Below the pieces are notes generated by a model. It did not search any database. It saw only the letters and a program-made list of their open reading frames with translations, and had not been told where the DNA came from. The translations under genes were made by a program, and so were the position numbers. DNA of 64,000 nt from Cruorifilaria tuberocauda (taxonomy: Eukaryota; Nematoda; Chromadorea; Rhabditida; Onchocercidae). Shown here piece by piece: positions 37,701 through 51,000 of the stretch (position 1 is the first letter of the stretch; each line of letters opens with the position of its first letter). The stretch spans positions 1 through 64,000 of the forward strand of contig JABVXU010000001.1 of NCBI GenBank assembly GCA_013365365.1. The letters are read 5' to 3'.

Positions 37701-40700
37701 TATCATACTTCAAGTCAATTTTTAGTAATATAACAATTTTGAGTACTAAAAATTTAAGAAACTCACTTTCCAACATCTCTCTCAAGAAATGGATAAATAT
37801 TCAAACTGGTCTGCCCAAGATTCAAATCATACTTCTGCGACTTTTCCAACTTTTTGCCATTGAAATACCAACTTATAAAGGGTTGAGGCTTACCAACTAC
37901 CTACAACATTTTAATATCGAAAATTTTATTTATATTCGATCATTGAAAACTAAAGATTATTAGAAGTTTAACTGCGAATTTAAAGGAAATGAAGGAAGAA
38001 AAAGAACCTCACAGTCAAGTCGGACAGTGGTTCCTTCACGATATGAACGATTTTTTGGTTTCAGAATAAACTTTGGTGTCAAAGAAGCGTCAAAAATTTG
38101 ACGGGGAAGTCGAGATTGGCCATAATTTACTCTTAAAGTAGTATTTTTACATATGAACAGTGTAGTGAAAATTGAAGAAATAAAAATTTTATCTTAAGGA
38201 AACTTACCGAGCGAAAGTTGCATTGTAATTAATAGCGCATTGCAATTCGTCCAATGAAATATTGGGATTCAACGAAACTAAACCATTTGATATTATTTCG
38301 ATTCCTTCGGCATTGCTGTCATCCACTTCTTCTTTTCTTTAAATTATTATTCAATAGCATTCAATTTTACAGATATTAATAGATTGATAATTTCATATAT
38401 TTTAAATTATTATTCATTTCATGCATTTCGAAAAGAATATTTTTCGAAAAAATATCTTTTTTGTTATCTTCATAACCATAATATGACTGCTCTATCGTTT
38501 TTTCGGGAAAAATTGAAGATTTCTCCACTATTCTTCACTAATTCCTTTAATGTTCGATACTTGATACTTGAGGTCAATATTTTAGGGGGAGAACGCCTTA
38601 ATTTTCAATTTGAAAACTTTACTTGTAGATGAAAGTAACAGGTGTTTTTGTGTCGATTTCACATTTGGCACTACGTTTATTGTCTAACAATTTCACTCTA
38701 AAACACCGAAAATCGTTGCTTTTGAGTAATAAGAATTGTCGTCGACGAAGTATATCCGGGTAGTGACACACCGGTGATATATTGCAACATTCATGAATAA
38801 ATTCGACGAGTGATAACCATCTGGAATGGTAGCAGTGATATTTATTTACTATTTATTCACCTTCTAGCTAGGTAAATCTGATTTGGATTCAGCTTGGCGA
38901 TGGATGCTTTAATATCAAATAATACATCCAACATATCAAAGAACGTGTAAGAAGTGAAGTTTTTAAGAAATTTATGATTGTGCTTCGCCGAAAACACTTG
39001 GAAAAATTTTTTTCCACCATTATTTAAAATAGCAGTTATTCATTTCTGCAAAATGATGCTTCTGTTAAGAATGTCGCAAGAAACTTCCATGAAACACAAC
39101 TATGAGGAAAGGGAGCAGTAATGGTTAAATTAGTAATGGAGCCATAAATATATTCATTCCTGGTAGAGAATATGTTGCACGAATATTTTAAGTTTTGGCG
39201 TAATCCCGTGCAAACTCTAAGTGTCGCTGGAAAAGCGAGGAAATGAAGGATAACGAAATCCTTTGTTCTTCAAATTAGCATTGTTAGCTCCATGTCTATA
39301 AACTGTGTCGATGAAATCCCGGATTTGTTATTGTAAGCTAAATGTTTGAGGTTTTAAAAGCTTTGTTAACGCCATCATTTGTTTTAATTAATGATATAAG
39401 GTCAAATTATACGACTTTAACGGTCATCTTCTAACTTCAAGGATCCTCCCTCCTCCAGGATAAAAAAGGGTCCCAACATCCTACCATTGCTAAGAATTTG
39501 TCTTAAGGAGTGTGGTTAGTTATCACAGGGTAAATTCAATCCCCCTTTTTTCCCTGGGCCCTGACAGATATTGTTATTGCTTGAAACTGTTTAGAATATT
39601 TAAATTGTTAACGTTGATGTAATGTTGTATTATACTATGTATCAAATTTGTTCTAATAAAGGTTTAATTACCCAAGTTTGAGGTACACCCAAAGTATCAG
39701 CTATCACAGAAGCTAGCAGTTTGCTTACTTACGAATAGAAAGAAAGACTGTCACGGTCAAAGAAGATCGTCGACAATAACAGGAAAGAAAGAACAACTTA
39801 AATCTTGTCGCGGTTGAAGGAAATCCCCGACACTAAGAAATAATAATGGTTTAAAACTTCTTCTTTTTTCTTCCCTAGTAATTTGACAATTAATTAAAAA
39901 TTAATCATAAATTACCGAGGAACATTTCTGCTCTTTCTTTCTCACACTGTATCATAAATTAGTTTTAATTATGCAGTAAAAAGGAATCTATGCTATACCT
40001 GCAATCACAGTTTAGTGGATTACCATTCAAAATGAGTGATTTCAGCCTCTTCGAGTAGTCAAAAAAATGTTTTGGGAGTGTCTGAATAGCATTATCGGCC
40101 AGATTTAGCACTTGAAGATTTGGCACGTTCCATAACAGTTGCGGATCAATATATTCAATATTGTTGAGTGATACATCGATGTGATGTAAATTGATGAGAT
40201 AATGTGAACTGAATTTAGGAATTGATTCCAAACGGTTTTCTGCTAATAGTAATCTCTTAAGATTCAAAGTTCCATCCAAAGCTTCCTGAATAATTATAAT
40301 AGTTTAAATTATTTATTTTCAACTTCTAAACCAACAGACTGGGCTACTTCACTCATTTCTATGGAATTTTTTGTTTTAAAAGAAAACCAAAATTTACTAA
40401 TGGTTTTTATTTCTATTAAAAAAAAGTGTTCCAGAAATGAATTAGAATACGCGAAGAAATACCTTTTCAAAAGCATGAATCCAGTTTCGTGAAATCAGCA
40501 AAACTTCTAATTTGCCTAAATTTTTGAAATCACTCTTAAAAATCTTCCTTAAGCGATTATTTCGCAGATCCAACACTTTGGTATTCGCTGGTAAATATCG
40601 GGGTACGGCAAAAAATGATTGTCGACGACAGTCGATCAATCCTTCATGGCATAAGCATCGTTCTGGACATTGATCCATTACCGCTTCACCGCTTATCAGT

Positions 40701-40735
40701 AGTGAAAGAAATGAAACAAAAGGTAACCACGACAT
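31703..40735 (-). CDS. PXDN: Peroxidasin (LRR-Ig-haem peroxidase)
   Basis: Secreted extracellular-matrix peroxidase that crosslinks collagen IV in basement membranes (family knowledge). A 23-exon model gives 1,232 residues; exons: 40463-40735, 39999-40285, 38623-38820, 38208-38336, 38008-38131, 37767-37900, 37404-37626, 37119-37321, 36353-36510, 35847-36000, 35418-35595, 35254-35326, 35048-35177, 34751-34856, 34576-34670, 34206-34341, 33888-34067, 33589-33716, 33032-33230, 32556-32653, 32271-32386, 31991-32114, 31703-31955. Order: signal peptide ([14 protein letters not shown]), LRR N-cap (CPERCLC), leucine-rich repeats, LRR C-cap (NCDCRWLSL), Ig1 about 310-410, Ig2 about 412-505, peroxidase about 630-1210. 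Distal His near 713 (QWGQFIDHDLDFT), catalytic Arg near 879 (REHNR), proximal His near 961 ([10 protein letters not shown]). Two Ig domains and no C-terminal von Willebrand C domain resemble a PXN-1 form. Odd points: one GC donor (35046-35047), two exons with apparent 5' extensions, and a poorly conserved last 25 residues. Confidence 0.93.
39221..39258 (-). repeat. Copy of the window-edge repeat, inverted
   Basis: A perfect 38-base inverted match to positions 1-38, lying in peroxidasin intron 2, about 160 bp before an LTR-like block. The two may belong to one larger insertion. Confidence 0.75.
39420..39835 (+). mobile_element. LTR-like element in peroxidasin intron 2
   Basis: The largest intron of the gene (38821-39998) holds a block unlike its surroundings: homopolymer-rich GC patches (about 39444-39475 and 39540-39565), an AATAAA at 39655-39660, and two related TGTC...GACA segments (about 39749-39773 and 39808-39833), each next to a GAAAGAAAGA motif. 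A polyadenylation signal inside a non-coding block with TG...CA-like ends fits a solo LTR. No target-site duplication or internal retroelement frame was found, so the class and exact ends are not established. Confidence 0.4.
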
Positions 40736-42179
40736 TGATGGAATAATAATTCAATGGAAGCGTGAAACAGTTTAGACGCTATTTGCGTAGTTTGCGCCAA
40801 TACACCTATTATCCAAGCGCTGAAAATAAAGCTGCACAAGAGAATAATTTACTTTACTCATACTTAATGTTTGACTAGTTTAACTTTTTCTAATGTTTAC
40901 ATGATCGCGTTACTCCGCTGTGAAGCATATGCAATCCTCAGAAATGTAAAACTTACTTCCAAATTCAAGAATCCTTTTAAATTCTTAAAAATCTATGGAA
41001 ATTCATTCTCAGTGATAGCAGCAAAAAAAAATCTCTTCCTTCACATTTAACAAATGGTTGTATACTATTTCATAGAAAATGAAGATCCTCATCAGTTGTT
41101 CGTTTACTTCCCAATACGACAAGCTTCATTTATCCTTTGATTGATATCCTTCAACTAACAAAATAAATCTCCCTTTTCTCATCTCGTTTCCTCTCTTTCT
41201 CCTTATTTTCCATGTTCAAATTTTTTAACAAAACATAATAAGGAAAACTTTAATAACTATCCAAGTATTAGCATACTTCACTGATTAATCTACTGTGCTA
41301 GTTCATCATCAAATAATTGAATTTTCATTGAGGTATTAAATCTTTCATATATTAGAAAATTTTTTCGCGTGTAAATTTAGAAAAGAATATTTATTTGTGC
41401 TGATTCAACTGAGAATTGATATTATGAAGAATGAGCTCTCCAAGCATTTTGCTTGGTCTATATCACTGACGACAAGATCAGTCTTGTGATCATAAACACT
41501 ACCTCAAAAATTCCCAATTTATTAAGCTAACATCAGTGGTTCTACTGATACGTTTGGCGAAAAATTCGTTAATTTAATTTTGATTTATTAATAACAGAAT
41601 CACTTTAATAAATTGTCTAAAGGAACGAGCGCAGTAATGCGAAATTGGATAATGGAGAAAATTCGCATTATTAGATAAATTAAATCGTGAGAATATGAAG
41701 AGCTCTAATATTAAATGGAAATATTATCAAGCATAAGTTTCTATAAAATGAAGAAAGCAACATCTCGAAATTACAAATGATTAATTTGTTAACTGTTTAA
41801 ATTATTGTTGTTTATTTTTTGCTTTTTTGGTTGCTTATCCATTACCGAATGGTTACATATTTCATCATAGATTATTTTGATTTACTTTTGATAAATGTAT
41901 TGCTTACTAGATTTCGAATTATTACATACGCTTGTAGCAAGATTCTATGCCAACAGGAATGCTTATTCACGGTATCTTTCCACATCCAAATTCAAAGCAT
42001 TTCAACAACAACCTGCCAATGAATTTGCTATTAAATGACTATTTTTATGATATAAAGTATATTTTTACCACAAATTATTTGTTTTGCATGAAAGAAATAG
42101 TCTTCGTTTCACAAATGTTTCAAAGTGGTTAAAATTTGAAATACACGGTTTGTAAGAAAACATAGTTTGTTTTGATAAT
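40736..42179. other. Intergenic region upstream of peroxidasin
   Basis: 1.44 kb between the peroxidasin start and the GNB1L stop, both on the minus strand. It should hold the GNB1L 3' UTR and the peroxidasin prom­oter. Only short frames without domains are seen; a CT-rich stretch lies near 41,170-41,205. Confidence 0.45.
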
Positions 42180-44438
42180 TTAATCATTGTATAAATTCCA
42201 TATTGATAATTTGGTATCCTTTGAGCAAACAAATAATAAACGTTGACCATCAATCTTAGTCCAGCATAAACAATTGATGGTTTCGGAATGAAAATCTAAA
42301 ACAGCTCGTATTGCTCCTGTTTTGACGGAATTTATACGCACCGTTCCATTCCAATATCCAGAAGCAAGTTTTCTGCCGCACTTTGAAAAAGACAGAGAAG
42401 AGCATCCACCAGCTCTGCAATAAATTTTTTATTATAAGAACGGAAAATTGTGATTAAAATATGATAAGCGCTATTTTCTCAATCAGTCCAATCTTTACAC
42501 ATTTTAAACTGTCCTCAAAAAAGTATTCTCGATGTTCTCAAGTGATCGTATAATTCGATATCTCATCAATCACATAACATTACACAGATCAGTGATGGGA
42601 AAGATATTTGTTTACAAAACTTCAGCAACGAAAAATATATATAGGAATTAGTGAGATGGGAACTGACTTGCAAATATAAACATTCAGATATGTTTATTTA
42701 AGAAATAATGTTTTCATTACGCAAATTAAACAATTACCATAATTTGCAGTATAACACAAATAATTATTCCACTCATGAACAGTCAAAATTCCAATTAATC
42801 AGTAACTAACTTGTGCGGAAATAAAATCTCCTTCTCAACAGTGATACCATCCGTTGTCACATTAATTAACATTAGCGGCGATTTAACAGATGATACGGCT
42901 AACCTGCTAGCGAATGACGCACAGGCAAGAATAGGTTCCGCAAAAAGTTTCTTCTAAAATAGATAATGCAAGTAACTTTAAAAAGATTAACCTATTTTGT
43001 GGAACAAAAATACAACTCGATACAATGATACAAAAAATACAACAAAATTATTCAATGAAAAAAATAATACATACCTTATCTATAAAACTGAAATCTTTAA
43101 CACTCACAACTTTCATTTCCCCAGTTTCGAAACCACAAGCTAAATATCTATTATCCGATATAGAGAATGTCATGAAAGCACTAGCGTCATCATCATCAGG
43201 AAACCAGACTTGAGACGTCTGCTCTATTGTGTTAGCGAAAACGCCAATTACGCATTTGTCAGCCTTAAAATAAATATATTCAAAAAAAGGAGAAAATTAG
43301 TACGAAAAATAAAATGAAACCTGAAACTATGAAAAAAATGGAATGAATTAAAGTACCTGAAGAAATGGATAAAATAAATAAGATTCATGGCAAAATGCAC
43401 CACAAAAACCGTAGAATTCAGTCTGTATTGTTTTTGTGATGTGAAAGTTTAAGACCTAAACAATACAACAATAATGTGAGAAATAAGAGTTGTACAGAAA
43501 ATGCTTATAAAATATTTCATTCAATTACATGCGCTCGACTGCATTCAATATGCAGCATGCACCTGGCTTCAAGAGGAAAGGTGATTGTATCCTCCATTGA
43601 CCCCATATTTCTGTCTATCCTGGTTTGCACATAAGCAAACAATTAAGGAAAAGCTGTATAACCTCGGAAGCTTTGTCTACCGACAACAATATAATTGCAT
43701 AGGCACGAATATGCACAAATATGCAATTCTTCATAAATTGTCCCACGGCTACAATTGATCTGTCACTCGGATCGACTGGAATACAAACCAGAAAGAATAA
43801 TCAATTATACAACATGAATCTTTCCAAGTTCCTTTCATCAATTAAATAACCAGTGCAAATTAACCGTATTGACAATAAGAAACGTGTTAAAACCAACAAA
43901 TCTTCTATCAAGTAAATTTTAAATCCAATTTAATAAGAGATTGTATTCAGTGATGTTGGATCAGAAATATATTACAATAGTAAATACCCAAATTTATATG
44001 TTGTTATAACTAATCTTTGTCTCCAATTCTTAACGTAAACTAATATCTGCCTACCACTAAAACTTTAAGTAGTGAAACTATTTCTATAAAGTTCTTTTGC
44101 TATGAATAAAAGATCTAGCATAATGTAGTATCGACATCTCATTAAACTTATTAAAATGTTTCCAGAGAGGAATATATACTATTATTATTAAATTTACCAT
44201 CAATGCTGAAGAAATATAATTTAATGAGCAATATTATGTTTTGTTAAACTCAAAACTAACCGTAAATTATGGCAGTGCGCAAATGAGTTCTCGATGAAAA
44301 TAAAGTACATTTCCCATATGTAGTGCCAACAGCCAACTGTGGTTCATCATTTACGAAGATTATTGCGGAGCACGAAACACCACCAGCAAAACCGTAATGA
44401 ACGAATAATGGGATCGGTTTTTTCATTGTTTTCGACAT
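42180..44438 (-). CDS. GNB1L: GNB1L-like WD40 repeat protein
   Basis: WD40 propeller protein of the GNB1L family (related to yeast Asa1, associated with PIKK assembly through the TTT/R2TP pathway; family knowledge). Six exons: 44261-44438, 43663-43775, 43357-43455, 43075-43263, 42811-42953, 42180-42414; 318 residues against about 327 in human. Best evidence is the C terminus: GGCSSLSFSKCGRKLASGYW, WNGTVRINSVKTGAIRAVL, DFHSETINCLCW and FVCSKDTKLSIWNLY align with the last two WD repeats of human GNB1L. The middle has FYGFCGAFCH (human ESVGFC) and ISDNRYLACGFETGEMKV. The N-terminal blades are divergent, and exon 2 has weak WD character, so its boundaries are less sure. The ATG follows GAGCTAG, a possible trans-splice acceptor. 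It lies 611 bp downstream of symplekin on the same strand. Confidence 0.82.
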
Positions 44439-45049
44439 TCTAGCTCATCTCTCATTTTTTTTTCGCTTCACAATATCACAAAATTCATACGCACATATAC
44501 TCAAGTATACCGTGCTATATCAACGTGTTCCAGTAGAAAAATTACTACAATGTGCATTTCAGATCCAACTTGCAAATCATCTTCTCCGCGTTAACAAGCA
44601 CCATTTGAAAAATTCACACCACAAAGCATATAAACTTTATAGTCTCCGCAACATTTCGAATCATAAAATGCGTGATCTAGAACCTGACGAAGCCTTCCCA
44701 CATGTTCTTTCATCCATAAAATTAATGTCCAAAACGTATTTGTGACTGATTATCCATACAAAAACACAATCTTCATCTTCGTCGGAATTCACAAATGGAT
44801 CTATTTTACATTACCTCGACGATCTTAACCTAGCAATAAATACAGCTTTCATTACTTGTAATATTAACCTTACTGCATTAGAAGAAAAAACTGACAAGCA
44901 ATCCTCAAGTAAATCATTCGTAAATACAACATATTTATGGAAAACATTTGTAAATGCTTGAAAATTTTACAAAATAATTTATTCTTCTCGTTAATCATGA
45001 TATTCGATTAAAAAACAATAATAATAACAAACAATATCATTTGAGATCC
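44439..45049. other. Spacer between symplekin and GNB1L
   Basis: 611 bp on the minus-strand path from the symplekin stop to the GNB1L ATG. No exon of either gene was placed here. If the pair is co-transcribed, the 3' end of symplekin and the downstream trans-splice acceptor would be in this spacer. Confidence 0.4.
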
Positions 45050-48000
45050 TTAGACGTCCTCCTTGTTTTCAGATCTGTTCTAAAAAAAAGACATTAGGAT
45101 GTCAAAAGACAGCTATCTGTTAAAACATATAACAGAGACCGACTTTACGATAAACGATAAACGAAAGAATACTTTCTGGCTAAAATGAATCTTTAAGCAC
45201 ACCTTTGTTCGCCAAGGATGGGCATAAAAAAATAAGGAACAGATATTTCTGTCCTTATCTTCCATTCGTACAAAACTGTATGATTGATGTCATGATAATA
45301 ATTATTTCTACTTGGAAGCTTTCTTTTATATAAATATATATAATATCATGTAAGTTATAATTTGGAGTACAATTTATATGATTTACAAAATCTAACTGTT
45401 ACACACATTTCGAATAACAAATAATGGATGTCATACAGCTCAAAACTACTACTAATTCTCTCTTAAAAGTTCCATAAAAAAACAGATTATGCTTTCCTCT
45501 CGTTTTTTAAACCACTAAAACATATTGTAATGATTCATTCGCTAAGAACTAAATCCAAAAAAGCATGAGAAAAGCAGCTTATAATAATTATTATCGCTTC
45601 AACTTTATCTAAAGTTACTGCAACACTTTCTCTCGTAACAAATTTCTGAACTTTAGGTTTACAAGTACAAAATTATCTGCTGCTAAGCGAATCTGGCCAA
45701 TAAAAACTGCCAAACACTAACTGTTCCCCGACAAATCCATGCATTCGTCGATTTAAATTAAAAAAGACTAAAAAATAACAAACCCACCGATCGATATTTC
45801 ATGATGATTTCCCTAACATGATGATCGATATTTTTTTGCTGATGCGCTGATAATGACGGAATATAATCTCGTAATGAGCTCAAAACTTCAGTGCCTTCTT
45901 TTCGCGATTGTTGTAATAACTGGTCAAATTCGTCATTTGTTAAAACTGTTAATATTGCCTGAAATTTAAAACCAGCTTGACAATAGATCAAATTCTAAGA
46001 TATGGCTATATGAGATTTTAAGTACATTCAATATCAAACTCAAATAATTAGACGTAAGCGTCTAATTACTTGCATTTTTTGCACTTAAAAATCTCAATCC
46101 TCATATCTGTAAATTATTAAATTAGATATTCGCCATTTGATATTTCCAAGAGTTAAGATAATTTTTGTGATTTGTTGCATGGATAACATAACTGAACGAT
46201 GAGGATAATGAAACCTGAATTTCATTCCACTCTTTAGTCTTCTATGTCAACAAGTGAGAAAAATCTTGAACTAGCTACATGATATATTTCATTGCAAAAA
46301 AATTCTTGAAATCGCGTGGCATACTTCCTCATTCGTAATCTTTAAAATAACTAACGAAATAGGAATGTGGAGCATTTGCAACAGCACAGCGTACAAAGTG
46401 GGGCCATAAATTTGGATCGCTTTTCCATGGTTTTTTGTTCGCAATTTTCACCAATACATTTGAGATAAAACCACCCAAAGCAGGAAATATTTTATGCGAG
46501 AGTGTAATAGTGTAAAATAATATTTCTGAGAATACTTCCTCATCACAGAGCTGGTCAATTGCTGAACCTACAGCGTCTTTAGATGCTGTCAGTTGTGTTA
46601 ATAAAACATCGATATCTGAAAATTCATTGTATTGAATTCACATTCTCGATGGGGTAAAACGAATAAAAAATATTGGCACAAACGGCAACTAAAGAATGCA
46701 TGGTAAAATTTTAGACTTTGACTCTCCACATAAATAAAAACTAACTCTGCAATAGTAAACTATTTTCCTCTTTATTTTCAGTGTGAATTTTATGCAGTGC
46801 CATAAGCAGTTCACCTGCACCCATTGGATGAAGGCCGGTTTTGATGCCTGGAATTTACTATTAAAAAATAATAAATGGTAATTCATAACCTGGAACTCAT
46901 TCTAACTTTCATACTTACTTCTTCCAACCAAAAGCTTATTGAACACAATAGGTACTGATTTCTGATTGACTGGTGTGAGAACAAACTTTGGTAAAATATT
47001 TAGTATTTGATCCTGAAAATCATCATACTACATTATATATTTAAATCATCGACTCGGTAAAAATCCTCAAACATGATAAATACAGAATATATTATTTTTC
47101 TCACCAATTTGCCAAGGAGAGATAAAAGCCGTCCCTTACTTTTGCAAGACCGTAAACTTCCTTTAGCAACATTACATCTAAATCACAACAAATCGACAAC
47201 CTTATCAAGACCACTCAAAACTGGTATCATTGAGCGGACATCGGTTCTTCCTTGTTCATATAGCGCAGTTATCCTATTTACAAGATCTTGGGTTGGAGGA
47301 TCTATAACACAGAACAAATCGATCAACTGTGATAGATCCCGTCAATCAAAAAGAAGTTTTGCAAAATAAAATCAAAAATAAAAATTGCAGAAAGCACTTC
47401 TTTCAGTAAGAAGATGTACTATTCTAGCAGCAAATGTTTCAGCCCCTTGAGGGCAATTTTCAATCATTTCCAATAGATGTTCGCTTGTTGCACCCATTGA
47501 CTTTATAGCACTATCAATTGTGCGCAATGTAACCTGAAAACATGTATACATTCCTGAAGTTGTACAATTTTATAAGAATTCAATGCGATTTCGAACTAAA
47601 CATTCTAATCAACTTAAACTACGAAAAATCCCGAAATAATCTCAAATGAAAGACACGACGTCATCATTAATTAGTAAGATAGAGATACAACCCCAATTTT
47701 ATATTTTTCTTTTCAAAACAGTTTTGATCCCCTAAAAGGTTTTAAAAAATTTTCAAAGTAATTTTTCTCCGCATCAAACACCATTTTATATGTGACGAAA
47801 TTATTTAAAATTTAATTTAAAAATTTTTAAAGTCAGTGAAAATTAGTTTAACAAGAACAAGACCTCTACCCGTTTTATGTCATTTGAAGATTTCGCATAA
47901 ACAGCAGCCAAAGTGTGTATCAGTGAATGATCAAGAGGAAGAATCGATAAAAATAAGTTTAAAGTAATGCGTATTGCTGCATCGTCCCATTGAAGTTTGG

Positions 48001-51000
48001 CACCTTCTTTTTCATAGGTATAAAGTTGAGGAGGAGGAATTGGCCTTGTGCAATAATTTATTGAAGAAACTAAATATTCTCTGACATCTCCCCTGAAAAT
48101 AAGACCGCATTTATATTTTACAAAATCTTATAAAATACAGTTATGAATTTTAACAAAAATTGATAAAAACTGGCCTAACATAATCGATTTGATACAGTTC
48201 CTTTGCTGTTTCAACACTTTGTGTACGGACATCAGCCCTATTACTATATGAGAAGTCAAGAAGTATGCAAAGCAATTCATTTCGTTGCCTTGCTCGAGTT
48301 AAAATTAATTCACGCAAAGTTGTCATTCCAAATGCTCCAAATACCTGCAGTTCTTTGAAATTCATTAAAAAAAAGAACAATTTTCTAGCAAATTATCAAA
48401 TACTTTTGCTGAAAAGAATGAAAAAATACCTACCGAATCCAAGCAAGCGGTCCTCAACCATACGAGAGATTGTGGTGTTAATAGAGGTGCTTCCAGTAAA
48501 ATTTTATGGAATAAACTGCAATGAACAAAGTTAAATTTGCGGATACGGTGAAATTTGCTCTTATTCAGAGAGAATGAATAAAATTTGGAGAAAATATTAC
48601 GTTTCTTTATGCTCTCCTCGCTCGTACAATGTCTTCAACAAATTACATAAAACTGTATTGTAACGTTGGTAGCGCCGAGATTCACTATGATATCCTTCTT
48701 TGTCATAAAAAGTACAGCATAATGAGTATCTAAATAAACCTATTTTTTTCCATTACGCTTATAAGCAAAAAACAAATCAATATAGCACAATTTTTCATAA
48801 AACACTTAAATATAGATATATTTTTCAAATTTCGAAAAATGTCAACTACATTACCCTTGAAACTGGGCATAAAGTTCTGCTATCCATAATAATGCCAGCT
48901 CAGTTCGTGATTTTTGTTCCTGTACGATAAAAGTCATAAATAGATCTTCAAATTCAACGCGTGAATCATGTTCAAGACGAGTTACAAGCCTGACCAATAG
49001 CTTCTGTTGCGCAACACCTACACCACCTTGGATTGCTCTTTCTACAAGCAATTCACATAGTTAAGAAAAAGGTTTAAATCATAATCTGAACGAATAAATG
49101 AGTAAACAAGTTAATATACAGTTTAATATAGAGTGAAGAATGTAACACTGCATATTTCAAAAAATTAACAATGGAGACTTTAAGAAAGTTGATATCCACA
49201 GATAATTTATCAAACTAGAATAAAAAAGAATGATCCACCCACTTTCGTTGGCCAATATCCGCTGAAATGCAAGAAGAATAAGTTTCAGCGACTGCTCACG
49301 ATCTAATTCTTTGGTGATAGAAAGTAATCCAAACTGAATCTTAGGTTTAGTCTTTGCTAGTGAAGCCTGAAACAATAAAGATAACTTATAGCAAAATGGC
49401 GAAAAGAACACAAAATTTTGGATATCTAGCGATATTATTTTATAACAAAATAGCTAATAGCAAGTAGTACAGAATCAGATTGCTGCGTTTGATTTTGCTG
49501 TACAGAGGCAAATTGTGTCAATGGAGTCGGCGGAATGATGGCACTTTCCATTCTCGCAGTATGACGAGCTGAAGAAATTTGATATATTAGTTCTCAGATG
49601 TCAACGTAAATTAAGAGATGAATATACTGCTGACCTTACTTCTCTAAAATAAATTCAATTCTGATTACATATATTTAATCTGTAAATAGATTCTAAGTAG
49701 TATTCAACTCGCTAATTTACTAGTAATTCATGAATTATTCAGTGATTGATCATCAGTTAAAGCAAATAACCGATAAACTGCTTTTCTGTTCGAAATTTCT
49801 CGACTCCTGGACCTAACTCCATGCTAGTTAACTGTGTTGCAATCATGCGTGCCAAGTGTAGAATCTGACCTTCCGTGCCAGCTGCAGCAACAGGGGTATA
49901 CGATGACTGAAATGCCACAGGCATTTCATCTGGCAATGTTACCTAAAAGTATAAATTAAGCCTTGAAACAAGAAGATATTCCTCTTTAGTCAAGTACAAA
50001 ATTGTCAATATAATTGACTCACAAGAGACATAAGAACTAAGTCTGCAACCAAACTTGGTTTCAATCGTTCGTAAACAAATTGGGCAGTAATATCAATAGC
50101 AGATTGAATCTGATTTTTCTCGACATATATGCTTGAACCAGCTTCGTCTTCGTATTCTTCATCATCTACTTTTTCAACAACTGTTGAAATTTCTCCGATA
50201 CCCTTCAAAAACGGTATAAGTAAGCAAATGGAAAAATTTAAATAAAAATTTGTGTCAATAATGTTGGAGTAAAACAGTTTATATCTTCCACTAATATTAT
50301 CTTCGAGTTACATAACATTTCTAGAATTATAATCCAAGCATCGATTTCAAGCTATTGTACTTGTGGTTATCTTAGTAGAGCAAATAGCAAAAAGGATAAT
50401 GATGCAGACATAAAACAAAATGATACTGCATGTTACAACAGTAACTGCATCTATGAAAATCTCACTTTTATTCTTTTTGGTTCCGGTTCATCACTGTTTT
50501 CATTACTTCGATGAGATTTTTTACGCTGTTCACTGGCACAAGGTAATGCACGTAAAACTTCCTGCGAAATAAAAATTATCGCGAAATTAAAATTTTTAAA
50601 GAAAAAGTTAGCATGATAACAATTTCATCGTAGCCATTATTTTCGGCATTGTCTTTTATCAAACTTCAATCTTAGTTTCAGTTTTTGAAAATATCCTTTA
50701 TCGTTAACAGTATTCCTCACATTAAACTTGAAATTACCGATTGCGCAGCTCCTAAATCTGTTAATAGTGTCATTATTCTTGGATGAAAAGGTGTACTACT
50801 GGAATGTCGAAGAAGCCGTAAAAGGTGCATTTTCAATTCCTTGCGCACGCTTTTCACTTGACTCGTTGCCAAAGTTGGAGGAAGATTGACATGCAGAGTT
50901 TCCAGAGCTCCTAAAATTTCAGCATCAAATTATTTTATCCAAATAAAAAAAATTTTAAACATTCAGCGAAGGTGTTCTTCATTTCATTCAGATAAAAAGC

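Noticed and set aside
31703..40735. Peroxidasin as a pseudogene
   Set aside because: Two ancestral acceptors appear lost and one donor is GC, but in-phase alternatives exist, catalytic His/Arg residues are kept, and no frameshift or internal stop was needed over 23 exons.
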